From assembly GCA_030435675.1 (NCBI GenBank), contig CM059621.1, forward strand, positions 3,596,001 to 3,660,000: DNA of 64,000 nucleotides, read 5' to 3'. The position numbers and the translations under genes are program-made. Source of the DNA: Steinernema hermaphroditum (taxonomy: Eukaryota; Nematoda; Chromadorea; Rhabditida; Steinernematidae). Each line of letters starts with the position of its first letter. The stretch's first letter is position 1. Below the pieces are notes generated by a model, which was given only the letters and a program-made list of their open reading frames with translations, was not told the origin of the DNA and searched no databases. Positions 1 to 12,062 of this stretch are shown here, piece after piece.

Positions 1-880
1 GCTTATTATGCCAGCATAGACATTAAGCTGTTCCATATTTAGCATTGTTTTCCTCTGAAAAGCGGCTTAGACGCAGTGAGAAGCACAAATAACAAGCGTG
101 TAACGCTGGAAATACGGAAGCTTATGGAGAAAATCTTCGCTCCATAAATTGTTTTAACGCAGCTGTCTGACGATGTCCTGTTAAAATGTTAAAAAGTTCC
201 CGTAAGTTGTAAACGGCTACAGTGGCGGCTATAGAAATTGGCGCACCTTCTAGGTAAAAGCATTTCAATGTGAAGTCCAAGGCAAACTGGGTGTAGTATA
301 GTTTCGTGCGTAGTGAGGAAATGCATACTCGTGGAATCTGATGCTCAAAGGTCTATTAATCCATTTCGTGCGCTGATTCACGAGATGAAACAAGAAACTT
401 GAAACAGATGAATTTGGGAACTTACTTATTTTACAGATCCAGTTGTTCATATAATATATTCTATAACACGGAACACAAGGTACATATTAGATGTAGACAG
501 AGTGAGTGTCGGGAAACAAAAGTGTAATCTTCTTGAAATTTAGGTTATACCGAAAAGGTCCATTGGGGGTCGTGTCATGTACTTCATTTACGACGGGTCT
601 GTGCGTGACGAGCACTTTTGATGTTTCTTGTCTCGTTTCATTAAAAACAGTCCTTCCTCAGTTGTCATTGCGGTACCTTTTAGGAGCCACTTGCTGTGTG
701 TGAACACAATTACCTCCATCTATACCTAAAACTCGCTCGGTAGTAAGTAATTGTTAGTGTTGTTTGCTATGATACTGTGTATAGCTGTTGATGTTGTTAT
801 GTAATGACAGATGCAGTGTACTGTAACTGTAAATCAGTGCATACTCTTTATTTGAGATTCCTTTATAGAGTCGCAGACCA
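1..880. other. Intergenic region upstream of the srt gene
   Basis: No reading frame here resembles a known protein and I see no repeat structure. The segment is the presumed promoter and 5' flank of the chemoreceptor gene that starts at 881. No TATA box or binding site can be assigned with confidence. Confidence 0.5.
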
Positions 881-2150
881 ATGGACCTCTACTTCCTCCA
901 CCACGAAGAGTTCCTCGAGCGCTACAACTGCTCCATGAAGACCGATAAGGAGTGGGCTGACGAGGGCAGTCCGAGCTTCCTAATTGGCGGTTTCTGCGTC
1001 GGCATTGGGTCACTGTATTTGGTAAGGTTATCACACCGTTCTCGCTACACTAAATCCATACTGCAGGCACTGTACATCCCATGTCTTATCGTTATGAAAA
1101 AGCCGGAACTGTTCACACATTCCTGTTTCAAGGTTATGTTTTTCCTGGGCATCTTGGACTGCATGAGTGTTGTGTACAACTGCCTTCTTGGAGGAATTTT
1201 CAGCTTACTTGGTTTGGTTGCGTGCCCGTATGTCATGATGCACTACTTCGTTGGAGCGTCGTCGATCGGTAAGGAGCAATTGTGGGAAGCACAAACAGCC
1301 AATTACAGCCGTTTGGTGCACCCAGTGCGGTATGTGCATCCTTCTAGCACTGAATAGATGCAGCGATCTCTGGAATGTTTGGTTTCTGCAAAAGCTCTAT
1401 GAAGGCAAAAAGGTGTACGCAGCAATCGCGATCCCATTCTGTTACGGACTTTTCGCACTTTGGTTCACTAGGGGCTGCCCGTTCAGTTCAAAAGCCTATG
1501 CTTACTTCTTCGACCCGTACTTCTTGATTGACGGTTTGGAAGTCGATCACAGCTATGTAAGCAAGTCATCTCGGGAGGTTTCTAGCTCGATTGGTTTAGT
1601 ACTCTGGCTATCTCTTGTCTGTCAACAACATCGCGGTTTCCTCGACATTGACGATTCTACACGTATTTCTTCTGTTTTCCGTCTGGTGGAAAACTAGAGG
1701 AGCGTCATCGGCTAACCTTAGCAAACTTCAGCGCCAAGTGAGCCAGTTACCTCTTGATCTAGATAATGACAGCCTTGTTAGTTATTCCTTCAAGCGTTTT
1801 GTATTTGCTCCTTGAACTTCATAGGGGCGTCTCTCTATGTCTACATGCAATTCTTTCCTGTACCATATTTTCTTATTCTAGTCGCTGAATTCACATGGCA
1901 AGGGTGCACCGGTAAGTGGCTAGCCTAACTCTTAATTCTGTTTTATTTTCAACGAATTTTAGGCGGGGCCGTTTTCATATATTTGGTTCTGAACAGAACT
2001 ATTCGAAATGGTGTCATCAGCCTCTTTTGTGGAAAGAAACTGTGGTCAAACTCCACTCATCCCTCACGTTCACTGACCTACGGCGAAGGTCCTGAACGTA
2101 GTCCATCTTCGACCAATACGGGCTCGGCGTCCAGAGTTTTGTCTCCATAG
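881..2150 (+). CDS. Serpentine chemoreceptor, srt class (7TM GPCR)
   Basis: This is a complete six-exon gene for a nematode seven-transmembrane chemoreceptor of the Srt family, expected in sensory cilia as an odorant or pheromone receptor. Exons are 881-1021, 1067-1268, 1309-1556, 1600-1737, 1782-1911 and 1963-2150 (TAG stop). All introns are GT-AG, 40-51 nt, and the frame is kept through every junction, giving 348 residues, which is normal for the family. Family signatures seen are an N-terminal YNCS motif, the first helices with LYIPCLIVM and KVMFFLGILD, LNRC at the end of helix 3, FFDPYF before helix 5, VYMQFFPVP in helix 6 and LVLNRTIR after helix 7. The C-terminal tail is Ser/Pro-rich. 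The ATG at 881 gives the usual short extracellular N-terminus. It stands alone here, although srt genes often cluster. The ligand cannot be inferred. Confidence 0.93.
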
Positions 2151-4189
2151 CTTATCGATTGTTAATGCATTCTCCTTGAAGGTTACATAACGATAATTTC
2201 GTGAAGCCTAAGAATTAATAACCTTCTCTTGCGGCAACGTTTTCATTCTTTGGTCTTCAATACATTGCTATGTTTCTGTCCAAGTATTACTTCTTTCCCT
2301 TCAAGAAATCAATTCTGGTTTCTCTCCTTTCTTTATTCTGCACTTGACGCGATGTTGTGATCAGCTCAAGTACGATGAAAAATGACGGCACATCATTTTA
2401 TCATCATCAAAGATAGCCCAAAAAGTTTTCTTCAGTTTGTGATGAGTCTTCGCTCGGAGAGTTTTCACAGGGTCTCTCATTCATTCAACTCCAGTTGTTC
2501 TGATAGCTCTTGCCGTCTATACATTTGGCGCATGGACTGCAGCCGTAAGCTTCGATTTGATTAATTTTTGATAGAACGCCGCTGCTCACTTGTGTTATGG
2601 CTTCGAGCAGCATCTATAGCTGCAGAATTTACTGCGCTTTGTCTCTGTTGAGAGTCCGAGCACCTCTGAAATTGCTTGTGAAAACAGTACTGTTTTCGGT
2701 GGCTTTTCGACCCTCTTTTTCAATTCTGCCTACAGACTCGGAACCGTGGATGAATTTCTCAGTTGTCACAGGAAGCAATTGCCTTTCTTACTCGCCTTAC
2801 TTCAACGAAAGTCCCAAGTTCTGTGGAGAAAACGGAGATAAGGCGACATATAACACATCAGTTTTTATTGAACAGTTATGCACAATGAAAGGTTACATGT
2901 ATCATGTTACAGTTATCAAAGATAGGCCAAGAAGTCTTCTTCGGTTTCTGATGAGTCCACTTCGCTCGAAGACATCACATAGAGTAAGCAAATAACATAT
3001 ATGGCAGTTTTTAACGCTAAGAACACAGCGAGTACTACCAGCAGAGCATACATATCCAGTGAATGGAGTAAAACTATGTAAAATTAATGACTAACTTTAG
3101 GAGAGCGAACCAACTTATATACACACTTGAAAGAGCGGCACACCGCTGAGCTGAGTAACCATAATCTCTACGATCTTCTTACATATGGATATCATATTCT
3201 TTAATCCGACGAAACGTCACTCGTTAAAATGCGATCAAGCGCTTTTCATAGAATGGTGATGTAGGAAATTATCAGCTTCAAACGGACGAAAACTTTTAGT
3301 CATGAATTTGTTATGTAACTGATGGAGCTGAATCCGGGAAACTGCGGTGCTGAAACCCAGGGGTCAAATTAGAATCTCATGACTGCGTAGCTGGCGTCGC
3401 CGTCTTCAGCGGACTCATAGTGCCTCTCAGTTTACCACGTCCTTTACGCAGCATATTTTTATCAGCACTCGATGAATATAGTTGTCGAGGACGGTCGCAT
3501 TCGAATCTATTCACCGTCCCCCTCTTCTAAGAACTCCAATTGTTTGCCTGCTGGAGGTGCATTTGTCCTCGTAAACATCTCAGCATTATCAAGAACATCG
3601 TGATTCTGTTCTTCTCATCGACTATTTCATAAGTAGAGTAATTGGGCTGACAAGTTAACCTTTCAGGATTCGTGAACATGTTTTTTAAAAATAATTAACT
3701 AATCTTTATAGAATTGGTGCTCGGACGATCACAACATCATTTCGACTGTAACCATGCGTCTAATGTGAATCAGCGCCTAATTAGCCAAAACCATGTAGGC
3801 GCATTTGACAAGGGTCGCCCTACAAACAAAATTAATCAATGAGTTACTTAGAAATCCACTGTGTTTTCCGTTGTTTTCACTGGGCGCCAGGCACGCGGTT
3901 GCCAGATTTATGAGCTAATTAAAGTGGTATTTCAGAGAAGAAAATCTCCAGAGAACAATTCATGTCGAGAAAGGTTTTACCGCTTTTCAGTCAGAGTTCG
4001 TAGGCGTTTTTCCTATTTCCCTAATTGGTAGTCAACGTTGCGGTTCAATGCACCATTTTTAATGGAAAAAAACTATCTTTTTTATCACCGCGCACGCCAT
4101 ATTTGCTTTTGTTCTTTGACCTAATGGTACCTGGTGACCAACGGTCAGTAGATGCATTTCTAAAACACAAAAAACAAGGAACAGTAATT
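2151..4189. other. Intergenic; weak internal repeat, no recognised gene
   Basis: I find no recognisable gene. A segment of about 80 bp near 2383-2475 recurs diverged near 2887-2990: both read ATCAAAGATAG, then a run with TCTTC and TGATGAGTC. Between them an open plus-strand stretch (about 2620-2850) could be coding by composition, but it matches no family I know. Confidence 0.4.
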
Positions 4190-4300
4190 ACTCTATGGGA
4201 AAAACCGACCGGTGAGGCCAGGTGCACTAACCGTAAACTTGCTCCAATATGCTCCAAGCTGCGAAGTCCATCGGATTCAAGTCCGGACTGTTAACGACGT
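4190..4300 (-). pseudogene. Mariner-family transposase fragment
   Basis: Read on the minus strand, this short piece encodes VNSPDLNPMDFAAWSILEQ followed by stops. It closely matches the NSPDLNPMDYAIWSILEE region of the mariner transposase at 9204-9674, which contains the third catalytic residue. Everything around it is eroded, with no TIRs found. It is an old relic. Confidence 0.75.
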
Positions 4301-6120
4301 ATTGTTTTCATGTTTGCGCTATGCAGCTTGTGACCATAAAAAGCTATTTTGAGTAAAGCGATTTAATACATTTCCTGCGGTTATATATTTGGAAAATCGA
4401 ATTGTATTGTTGTGTTCGTATCACTAAATACGCCCGAGAATTATATGCCGTAAAACCAGTGCAGATGCTTACTATGAACATGACATTGTTAGTTGACCAG
4501 CCAGCATCTCCAACGTTATGTTCGTATCATGATTCTACAACATAATTTGCCGTTGTTCTTCTGAACTTAGTTGTCAATTATATTAGGCTGTAGAAAACTG
4601 TTTTCAATCGTTGTGAATTATGTTATAACGCGATAAGCTGCACTTTGTTTGGACTCACTTCCAGCTCCATGTTCACTACGGAAACAGTTTCTAAGTGTGC
4701 AACCTTTGATATTGTTATGTAATCACTGTTGGCCTTTTTCTCTTTTTTGCATATTATTTTTTTAAATCAAAATTCACTCGAAATGAACGTGAGATCTTGG
4801 TAGCTTACTGAGCAATGTAGACTTTCAAATTCGACCATGGCTCCAGAGCAACTCTTGCTCGTCACGCACTCAAGTTATACTCCGACTCCTTTCGTAACCA
4901 GTCGTTTTTATGTTTCTCCACTTTTGCGTCCTAAGATTATTAGTAAAAGCATATAACAAAGATTGACCTGCTCAAGCACCAAACCTTCATGACAGGTTTC
5001 ACAATATTACCTATGCTGGTTGGGGTGTAACTTTCGAAGGTTGTTTACATGGTCATGTGTAGATATATGTAGGCCTACGCGCCTTTGAGGTTAACGTACA
5101 GTAATGTACGTTTAGCTGTGTGCCGATTTTAAGTCGAATTAGCGACTGACACTTCGGATGGTTCCCTTAAAAAGACGGCAGGGTTCTTGTTGTCTATGTT
5201 CTGTCTCGTTGTTAATGAGGTGACCTCTTAGTCAAGGGACTAATAGGAACAGCAGTAGAAAATAAGCGGAAAACAATGATAAATTCGAATCTCATTTGTA
5301 TGAGAGCACAAGAGCGTTGGTGTACTGGAAGTGACCCACTGTTTTTGTGATTATTTAATGACACAAAGCAAAAGCACTTCAGTAATTGTATTCAAAATTC
5401 CTATGCACAACTTAAGCCCACTTTTTGTGGAGAGCCATTGTGGAGGTCGATTTAGAAACCCGCAGTTTGGGCAGTGCATTTCGAGTCCCACAAAATTTTG
5501 ATACAAAATTGCAGCTTTGAAGTGCTTTGTAGTTCGAACCGTTAAACTTCTCAAAGTGCATTTTGGTTCTGACGGTGGTAAGCTTCGATGGACAAAATGA
5601 TGTACGTAATGAGCGTGAGCGTCAGGTGTAATTTGAATAAACGAGTGCATCCCTCATCGTAATTATCTACATACTATAGTCATTGAGACGTTCCGATTTC
5701 CGAGAAAACGTGAAGAGTTCTGGGAGTTTAATCTAATTTCATTGAGGTGGATCCAAAAGTATATCTTCGACTGTTTTCCGTTACTCTTTTCGTACGTATT
5801 TGCTTTTGTGCTTTTTGTGCTTACTGCTTTTGTAGCCATAAAATGGTGTAGCTTTGGTGTAGCTTGATAGCAAAGCATAATTTACGCAGCATCCATTCAT
5901 GAACATATGAAAATAAAGCATGAAAATATCCTTAGTACCGGACTAAAGTTAGTCGAAAGTGTCCGCCAAAGATCGATCTAAACACTATGGGTATTTATAT
6001 GATCGCGTGTGCGTATAAGCCGACGGAGTTTGGAGTTAATGGCCACTAATGTACGCCATCTATCAGTCAATTTTCGGAACGTTTGGCGATTCGATTAACG
6101 ATTCGATTCAATTGTCTGTT
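4301..6120. other. Intergenic, no recognised feature
   Basis: Two minus-strand open frames (5351-5650 and 5663-5878) have no recognisable domain, and their composition looks like chance. I see no RNA gene or mobile element ends. Confidence 0.4.
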
Positions 6121-6220
6121 CGCGTCGGTATGGAGACCGTAGACGAACAGTGAAGCGACTTGTGTGTGCTAACGGCACTCAGCCTTTTTACTGTTCGTGT
6201 GACACCCTCATACCGACGCG
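6121..6220. repeat. Imperfect hairpin of about 100 nt
   Basis: The left arm starts CGCGTCGGTATG and continues to CGAACAGT near 6144-6151. The right arm has ACTGTTCG near 6190-6197 and CATACCGACGCG at 6209-6220. The arms pair over two blocks separated by a mismatched internal loop, and the terminal loop is about 35-40 nt. It could be a small MITE core or a transcribed hairpin. Nothing shows that it is expressed. Confidence 0.5.
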
Positions 6221-6779
6221 GTGAGGCGTTTGCCTGTGTCAATATGTTCCTCTCGCCGACTGTTGAAGAGGCCTAAACTTAATGTGTCTATATTTTTTCA
6301 ATTTTTGGACGTGTTTGCAACCAAACGAACATTATGATGTCTTATGATATCCCTTGTAGTGTATTGTTTGTGAGCCAAGGATCGATAAAAGCGTTGGCTA
6401 CACTCGGCATACAAAGAACGAGATGCATACAAATATGTAATTTGTGGTGTCTACATACGATCAATGGTTCCTCGTCGAATTAGTTAGCTGTATAGTACAG
6501 TTCATAAGTGGAGACGGCGTATATATTCATATAAATATAAAAAATTACGCAGGTGGGAAAAGTGCGTTGAAATTATGATGTATGCCATGTTCATCAGCTT
6601 GTCAAGGCATCAGTTGATCGTAGAGCACCTGCTCATTTACCGTTTATTACCGTGGTTGTAGGTAGTCGCCGTCAATCGCAAATTGTCATTTCCCGAACTT
6701 GGTTTTCGTAACAAGCTCTTTGTCCTGGTGGTGATGTCAAGCCTGAGATGGTGATTTTTTTTTTGTGAAACGGAGCTTT

Positions 6780-7025
6780 GAAAACAGAGGCTGCACCACA
6801 GCTCATCGCACGACAACTGATTACGGGACAGCACGTCGCCGACAACTGATCACGATATAGCTCATCACGGGACAACTGATCGCCTAAAATGCATTAAATC
6901 AACAGGCATAGTCCTAAACCGGAGCCTAGGCCGAGCCTGGACGTTAAGCTTAACTCTGGACGGTAGGGTCCACGCAAAATGAATACAGGTTGTCGGCAAT
7001 GAGCTGTCGGCGATGGGCTGCGGTG
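6780..7025. repeat. Degenerate short tandem repeats in inverted orientation
   Basis: Repeats of the type ACAACTGATCACG and AGCTCATCACGGG fill 6790-6890. The opposite orientation (CAATGAGCTGTCGGCGATGGGCTG) appears near 6995-7020. They resemble, in decayed form, the tandem-repeat termini of the MULE at 21421-22710. The middle segment (6899-6950, with GGAGCCTAGGCC) recurs near 51728-51780. Possibly a small non-autonomous MULE relic. Confidence 0.35.
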
Positions 7026-7274
7026 ACACCAAAACAGAATACCTTTATTTATGATGCGCATTGTTTTTCTGGGGCGTAAAGTCAACCGTGCAAATTATTT
7101 CCTTTAGTTTTCAGAAGCAAAGCATTGTCCGATTACGATGTCATGTCTTTTGTGCTTACTTATGATCTTACTTGATACGCAAACACAGTTTCACATCAAG
7201 CGCGGCTAGCAATCACCATCCAAACTAGTGTTCTGGAAGGATGCTAATTCCAATGCAAACTTTCCACCAAATGG

Positions 7275-7528
7275 GTAGGAACGTTATTAAAGTACTAAGA
7301 ACGGATGAGCCACGGTGCCAGTGAAGTCCATACTTGTCCTTCTAAAGAATACACTTGTTTACAATGGCTACAACTTATGCACTTCTCACGTACTAGAAAA
7401 GGTAGGAACGTTATTAATGTACTTACAACGGATGAGTGACGGTGCCAGTGAAGTCCATACTTGTTCTTCTGAAGAATACACTTGTTTACAATGGCTATAA
7501 CTTATGCACTTCTCACGTACTAGAAAAT
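7275..7528. repeat. Tandem duplication, 2 x 127 bp
   Basis: 7275-7401 and 7402-7528 are direct, adjacent copies that both begin GTAGGAACGTTATTAA and end near CTCACGTACTAGAAAA. They differ at only a few positions and have no length change, so the duplication looks recent. The open frame across it is a by-product of the repeat. Confidence 0.85.
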
Positions 7529-9078
7529 GGTTGCTTATAAATAATAACAACTTTTTCGCTTTGGACTGTCCTCCAAACTTTTCACTACTTGTTACTCTTT
7601 AGCCACTTCGCGACAGGTTTGTTTGCACTGTTCATCGTTTTATTTCTAAACTATCCTAAGCTAAAGTGAAAGTTATGCTAGAGAGTGATTGTGGTTTCAC
7701 ATGAGCGTCCGACAGCCTCGTCACTCTACATTTCTCGATTGTTTTCGACTGTTGCTGGTATTCTCGTAAGCAGTATAGAGCCGTTGTTTATTACTTTCTG
7801 ATTTATGGTGATTTTAAAAGCTTATGACGTTTAACGCTTGCACCACTATTTTATTAGTGTCTGCTTTCCCGAGCGACTGTTTGTGGTGAGCGAAATGAAG
7901 TGTAGGTGTTCTTCGGGCGTAAATGTCCTTTTCGGCATTTTGTGTGTTAGTCATTTCAACAAAAATGACCTTTCATTCTGTCTCCTTCTCAGTAGCCGTC
8001 ACTGACGACAACTTTGTTTTTCCGGTGTGAGTATTGCTTCTCCCAAGGTTCATAGAATTGCACCATTGTACTCTTAATAAGCTCAGTTAGACGAGATTAG
8101 ACGTGATTTTGTCTGTATAGGCGCATAGTCATGTCAGATGTGCTATGGTTGCCGCGTAACGTAACTTGAACTACACCTCGCCAAGAAAACTGTCACCACC
8201 GTACTTCCTTTGTAGACTAATATACATAGTAGCTATCGCTAAGTGAATTGAGTGAGTGGTCGTTCTTGGCCTTTCGTGTTTCACACGATGATTGGCCCCT
8301 GCACCCAAAAGGGATTTAGCGCTAACGTTGATGTAGGACCTGTTCACCACTTTCATGACCCGAAATGTTTTTTCTCCTTGTGTTTAATAGGTCTTGAATT
8401 CGTAAGATTAAACTAAACGAAATTAAACTTAACTTGTGAAGGATTTCAATCTGTGAACTAATATCCCAATTATATAAGGTTCTATGAAGACTTTGTGTGT
8501 AGGTTGATGTGACGTTTTGAAGAAAGGTGCTTTTTAATTCAGTTCGGCACTCATTTAGGAAAGGTGATCATTGTAATGCGTAAACAATTAGACCATTTAA
8601 TAAAGAGAGAAAAGCGTGTTGTCACTCTTTGTACCCGCTCACCAGACTCAACGGAGATTTCACTTTGCTATTGGATTTTTGCCATGCTTATAAAGCCAAC
8701 TCAAGCCACGTACTTTCAGCACATTATGCCTTAATTTTGTCCTGTGAAGATATTCTTTCTTCTTTAAGTTTCCTATAAAAATCGGGCGTTCTGCAAGTGC
8801 ATTATATAAAGTGTATCAACTGATTCACAACTGTTTATTTAAGTGCTTAAAAATAGAAGAAATTCCCATGAAACGAATTGTGAATAACGTGATAGACTTT
8901 ATTTAATGCACTTACACCTTATGAAATATGAAATGACGTTTGAGTTTCTTATGACATTAATTGTGAGGTGGACGGTGACTGGTGACAGAACCACATGCAT
9001 ACTTGTAACTGGCTGAATTTTGCCTTATTCCTCATATGTTGCCAATCCAATAGTACTTGTGACCAACTGCGGTCCCTG
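7529..9078. other. Intergenic, no recognised feature
   Basis: AT-rich sequence without a recognisable gene, ending at the TA target dinucleotide of the mariner element. Confidence 0.4.
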
Positions 9079-9080
9079 TA

Positions 9081-10122
9081 CAGGGTTATCGGAAAGTTCT
9101 GCAACATGAAAAACACAATTTTTCTCAAACAAAACCATTTTAATTCTAAAAACGAACAATACTACGTTATTCAGCACGCTTAATTACATATAAAACGTGA
9201 ATTTCATTCAAAATGGCCTCCTCCAGCGTCGATACAGGCCTTGACTCGCTTCTTGAAATCTTTGACGATCGCCGCGAGTGTTTCCACGCTGATTTCTTCC
9301 CAAGCGGCCAGGAGATCGCGCTTCAAGTCGTCCACGGTGGCGTGTCTTCTTCGGCAGGCCTTTTCCTCCAGAATGGACCAAATCGCGTAGTCCATCGGGT
9401 TTAAATCCGGCGAGTTTGAGGGCCAAACTGACTTGTCCCAAAACCATGGGATTTGGTCTTCCAAGAAGCTCATCGTTGATTTGGATCCGTGGGCGGGTGC
9501 CCAGTCATGCTGGAACACCCAATCGTGGTCCGGGAACTGTTTTTCGGCCCAGGGGAGCAGATTCTTTGCCAGGATCTCTTCTTGATACACCAGAGAGTCG
9601 ATTTTCACCCCTTTTTCGACGAAAACCAGGGGTGTTTTTCCGGTCGCGCAGATTCCGGCGGTCCTCGGTGACAAGCTTGTGCATCGATGCGTAGCCGATT
9701 TTGTACTTCTTGGCCAGCTTCATGATGGATCGCTCGGGATTGCGCTTGATCATCTTCCGAACGGCCTCTCGAACTCGTGGGGTTCTTGCAGTCTTTTTTC
9801 TTCCGCTTCGGGGACGGTCCTGGACGTCGCCAGTTTCCCAAAATCGATCCACCACGCGTTTGACGGCATCTCGGCGAAGTTTGAGGGCTTTGCAAATCTC
9901 GGGATTCGAGCTTCCGCCGCAATGGAGCTCAACGATCGCGCAACGCACACTTTCGGAAACCATTTTTACCCTGAATAACAGCTAATACAGCATTATTGAC
10001 AGCGAATATAGGGGTAAAAAGAGTCGCGCAACACGAATATAACGAGAAACACGCGCAAAAACTCCGAAAAATTGCGAAAATTAGCATTGCAAAAAATGTT
10101 GCAGAACTTTCCGATAACCCTG
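9081..10122 (-). mobile_element. Mariner element with intact 27-bp TIRs and internal deletion
   Basis: The element begins CAGGGTTATCGGAAAG at 9081 and ends with its inverted complement at 10122. The first 27 bp of the two ends are identical, and a TA dinucleotide flanks each side (9079-9080 and 10123-10124), the signature of Tc1/mariner insertion. It is 1,042 bp long, shorter than the roughly 1.3 kb of the related copies at 30 and 49 kb. The body carries the two ends of a transposase on the minus strand (9204-9963), with the middle missing. It should be mobilisable only in trans. GC content is higher than in the flanks. Confidence 0.93.
9204..9963 (-). pseudogene. Mariner transposase, internally deleted and frameshifted
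   Basis: The N-terminal part (minus strand, ATG at 9963) holds the helix-turn-helix DNA-binding region, with motifs SNPEICKALKLRR and VVDRFWETGDVQDRPRSGR. After about residue 110 it runs into a different frame. The C-terminal part (about 9204-9650) has SATGK-like ICATGKTPLVFVEKG, then FQHDWAPAH with the second catalytic Asp and SPDLNPMDYAIW with the third, and ends GGHFE as in full-length relatives. The segment that should carry the first catalytic Asp (SDEK motif in the copy at 49 kb) is absent. Family transposases have about 340-350 residues, so roughly 80-100 residues are lost and the two parts are out of frame. The enzyme must be inactive. Confidence 0.9.
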
Positions 10123-10549
10123 TAGAAGCTTCGTGATAATAGTCATAACAACATATCTGTAATCCTCGTATATCGGTGTATTTGCCGGACCTTTCAGCAG
10201 ACATAACACATTGCGTATTGCTGTTGATGTCTACGTCAATCTGTAACAGTGGCACGCGCACTAAATATTGAATGTGGATCTTATAACTTATCGAAATCCT
10301 GAATAGTTCTAGTAAACAGAACGACTTTCGCCTATTAAATATTGAGTTGTGCCTTGGAGCTTCGGCCTTTACACTGCTCAGAAAAGATGACAACAGTGTA
10401 AGGGCTGCAACACAGAATTTTGCTGAACAGCATCGAAAATCGACGCGTAACTTCTGATCTGAGCGTGATTGTTATGACTTATCTTTGTCTGAGCTGAGCG
10501 TGATCTTATTTGCCACTGTACAACAAAAAGTATCCTTTTCAGACTTGCC

Positions 10550-11311
10550 ATGTCCTTTTACAACATATTCTGCTCTGCGTTTTGCGTCGGCAACTCGAAG
10601 CAAAAGAGGTCACGAGCGTTACAGTGATGTCACTCACTGAATCACTATTTTAGGACGACAAAGAATGCCTCAATCCACCCGCAGCAAGTGGTCAGCGTGA
10701 TCACAGCAAAGTCACAGTCACCGTTTCACGCTGAAGACAGATTTGTTCCCTTCACGCAGCTTACCATTACTTCACAGCATGTGGAAATACTAAAGAAATA
10801 CTGGGAAGAGGTCATCGTCGTGCAGAGGAAGGACATCTTCCACAAGACTATGCTCTTCAGCATTGAAGCCAGCCCAAAGCTTAATGAGATCATTGCTTGT
10901 CAGAAGTACTGCGTTAGGGATTTGACCCAGTGGCCGAAACTTCACAGGATTTGGTAGGTTCCGTAGGCCAGAATAAAGCACAGACGTTCTTATTTTAGCC
11001 AAGCGCAGTTCGATTTCTTCCATAACCTTATATTTAATCTTAACTGTGACCCTGCTGCAGTTGAAAAAGAAGCTATAAAGCTTGGCAAAACTCACTGTGA
11101 ATACGCGAAATATGGACTGAAGCCGCAATTCCTTGATATTTGGACGCAGCAGTTCCTCAACCTTGCTGAAAGGCTGAAAATAAAAGACCCCGAAGAGAGA
11201 AAGCTGTTCCTGGATGCCTGGTTGAATCTGATTTCTTACATCGTAGAATGGATGAACTACTCCTATGCCAAGCATATGAGCGAACAGAGACAGAAATGTC
11301 CTTATCAATAA
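10550..11311 (+). CDS. Globin-like protein
   Basis: Three exons (10550-10608, 10654-10953, 10999-11311) joined by two 45-nt GT-AG introns give 223 residues. The globin fold is recognised by an A helix with VEILKKYWEEV, an E-helix region QAQFDFFHNLIFNL, the F helix KLGKTHCEYAKYGLKPQFL, in which the His of LGKTH is the expected proximal haem ligand, and an H helix with FLDAWLNLISYIVEWM. C. elegans has dozens of such globins, many neuronal, thought to act in oxygen, redox or NO sensing. A Gln appears where a distal His is common. The short first exon (MSFYNIFCSAFCVG) was chosen because its phase matches exon 2; its donor lacks the usual GTAAG context, so it is the least certain part. An AATAAA lies 40 nt after the stop. 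Confidence 0.85.
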
Positions 11312-11350
11312 GTGCTCCGCAGTCGTGTTTATGAATACATCTATTTCGAA

Positions 11351-11356
11351 AATAAA
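11351..11356 (+). promoter_or_regulatory. Polyadenylation signal of the globin gene
   Basis: A canonical AATAAA sits 40 nt downstream of the globin stop codon in an AT-rich segment, at the usual distance for a nematode 3' UTR. Confidence 0.7.
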
Positions 11357-11779
11357 TTCACTTAATATTTAATACATGGACTTTGTTGTCTAGACGTACG
11401 TTAGGGTTCATGAATTTTATTGCTATTTCGACGTGTCACAGTAAAGCCTTCCGAAACTTAGCGAATTGACGTCCTTTAGTGAAAGAAACTATGGTTGAGG
11501 CAAGATGCCAAACGTTTACTTGATCTGCTCATTGGGATTGCGGTTTCTTTTTCTGACGTTTGACAGTCTTCAGCCGTGATCTGCGGTGATTGTTTACGTG
11601 AAGTCTGTGTTCTATGCTATTCAAACATCGACACGATTTTTACAGGATTTATCGTCCCGAATCAACGGCCTTACGCCGAGACGGACGTCTCATTTATGCA
11701 CAAAGAAGAACAAGGTCACTTCGCAGTCACTTATTTTCTTCTGGTTGGTGTGAATCAGAAGAATTTGAATAGAATGCAG

Positions 11780-12030
11780 CGTTCCCATTAGTTTGCGCGG
11801 GTGTCGAAGTCGTGATGAGCTGTAGCGTGGCGATGGCGTATATCGAACGGAATGAGATCTCCTGTTCACCTGGCTGCGCGGACTTCGGAATTGTACCGCT
11901 TCTTCGGCTTCTCTGGTGGCGCGGGTGGTCGGGCGCCTGTGAATGGCTTCTTTGCCACCGGACGAAGGAGCGAGTGGACGACCCGACCGATCGCTGAGGA
12001 CATAAATAGTCGTCTTTCAAACAACAAACA
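11780..12030 (-). repeat. F2 SINE-like repeat, partial copy
   Basis: GC-rich segment related to the complete F2 copy at 24974-25463, in reverse orientation. The shared block CAGCGATCGGTCGGGTCGT followed by CACTCGCTC lies near 11965-11998. A second shared block (CTTCTTCGGCTTCTCTGG) near 11897 also occurs at 51797. No clean ends or TSD seen. The open frames across it are not genes. Confidence 0.7.
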
Positions 12031-12062
12031 TGCACTACAAGCGGATCAACTCAGTATATCCC

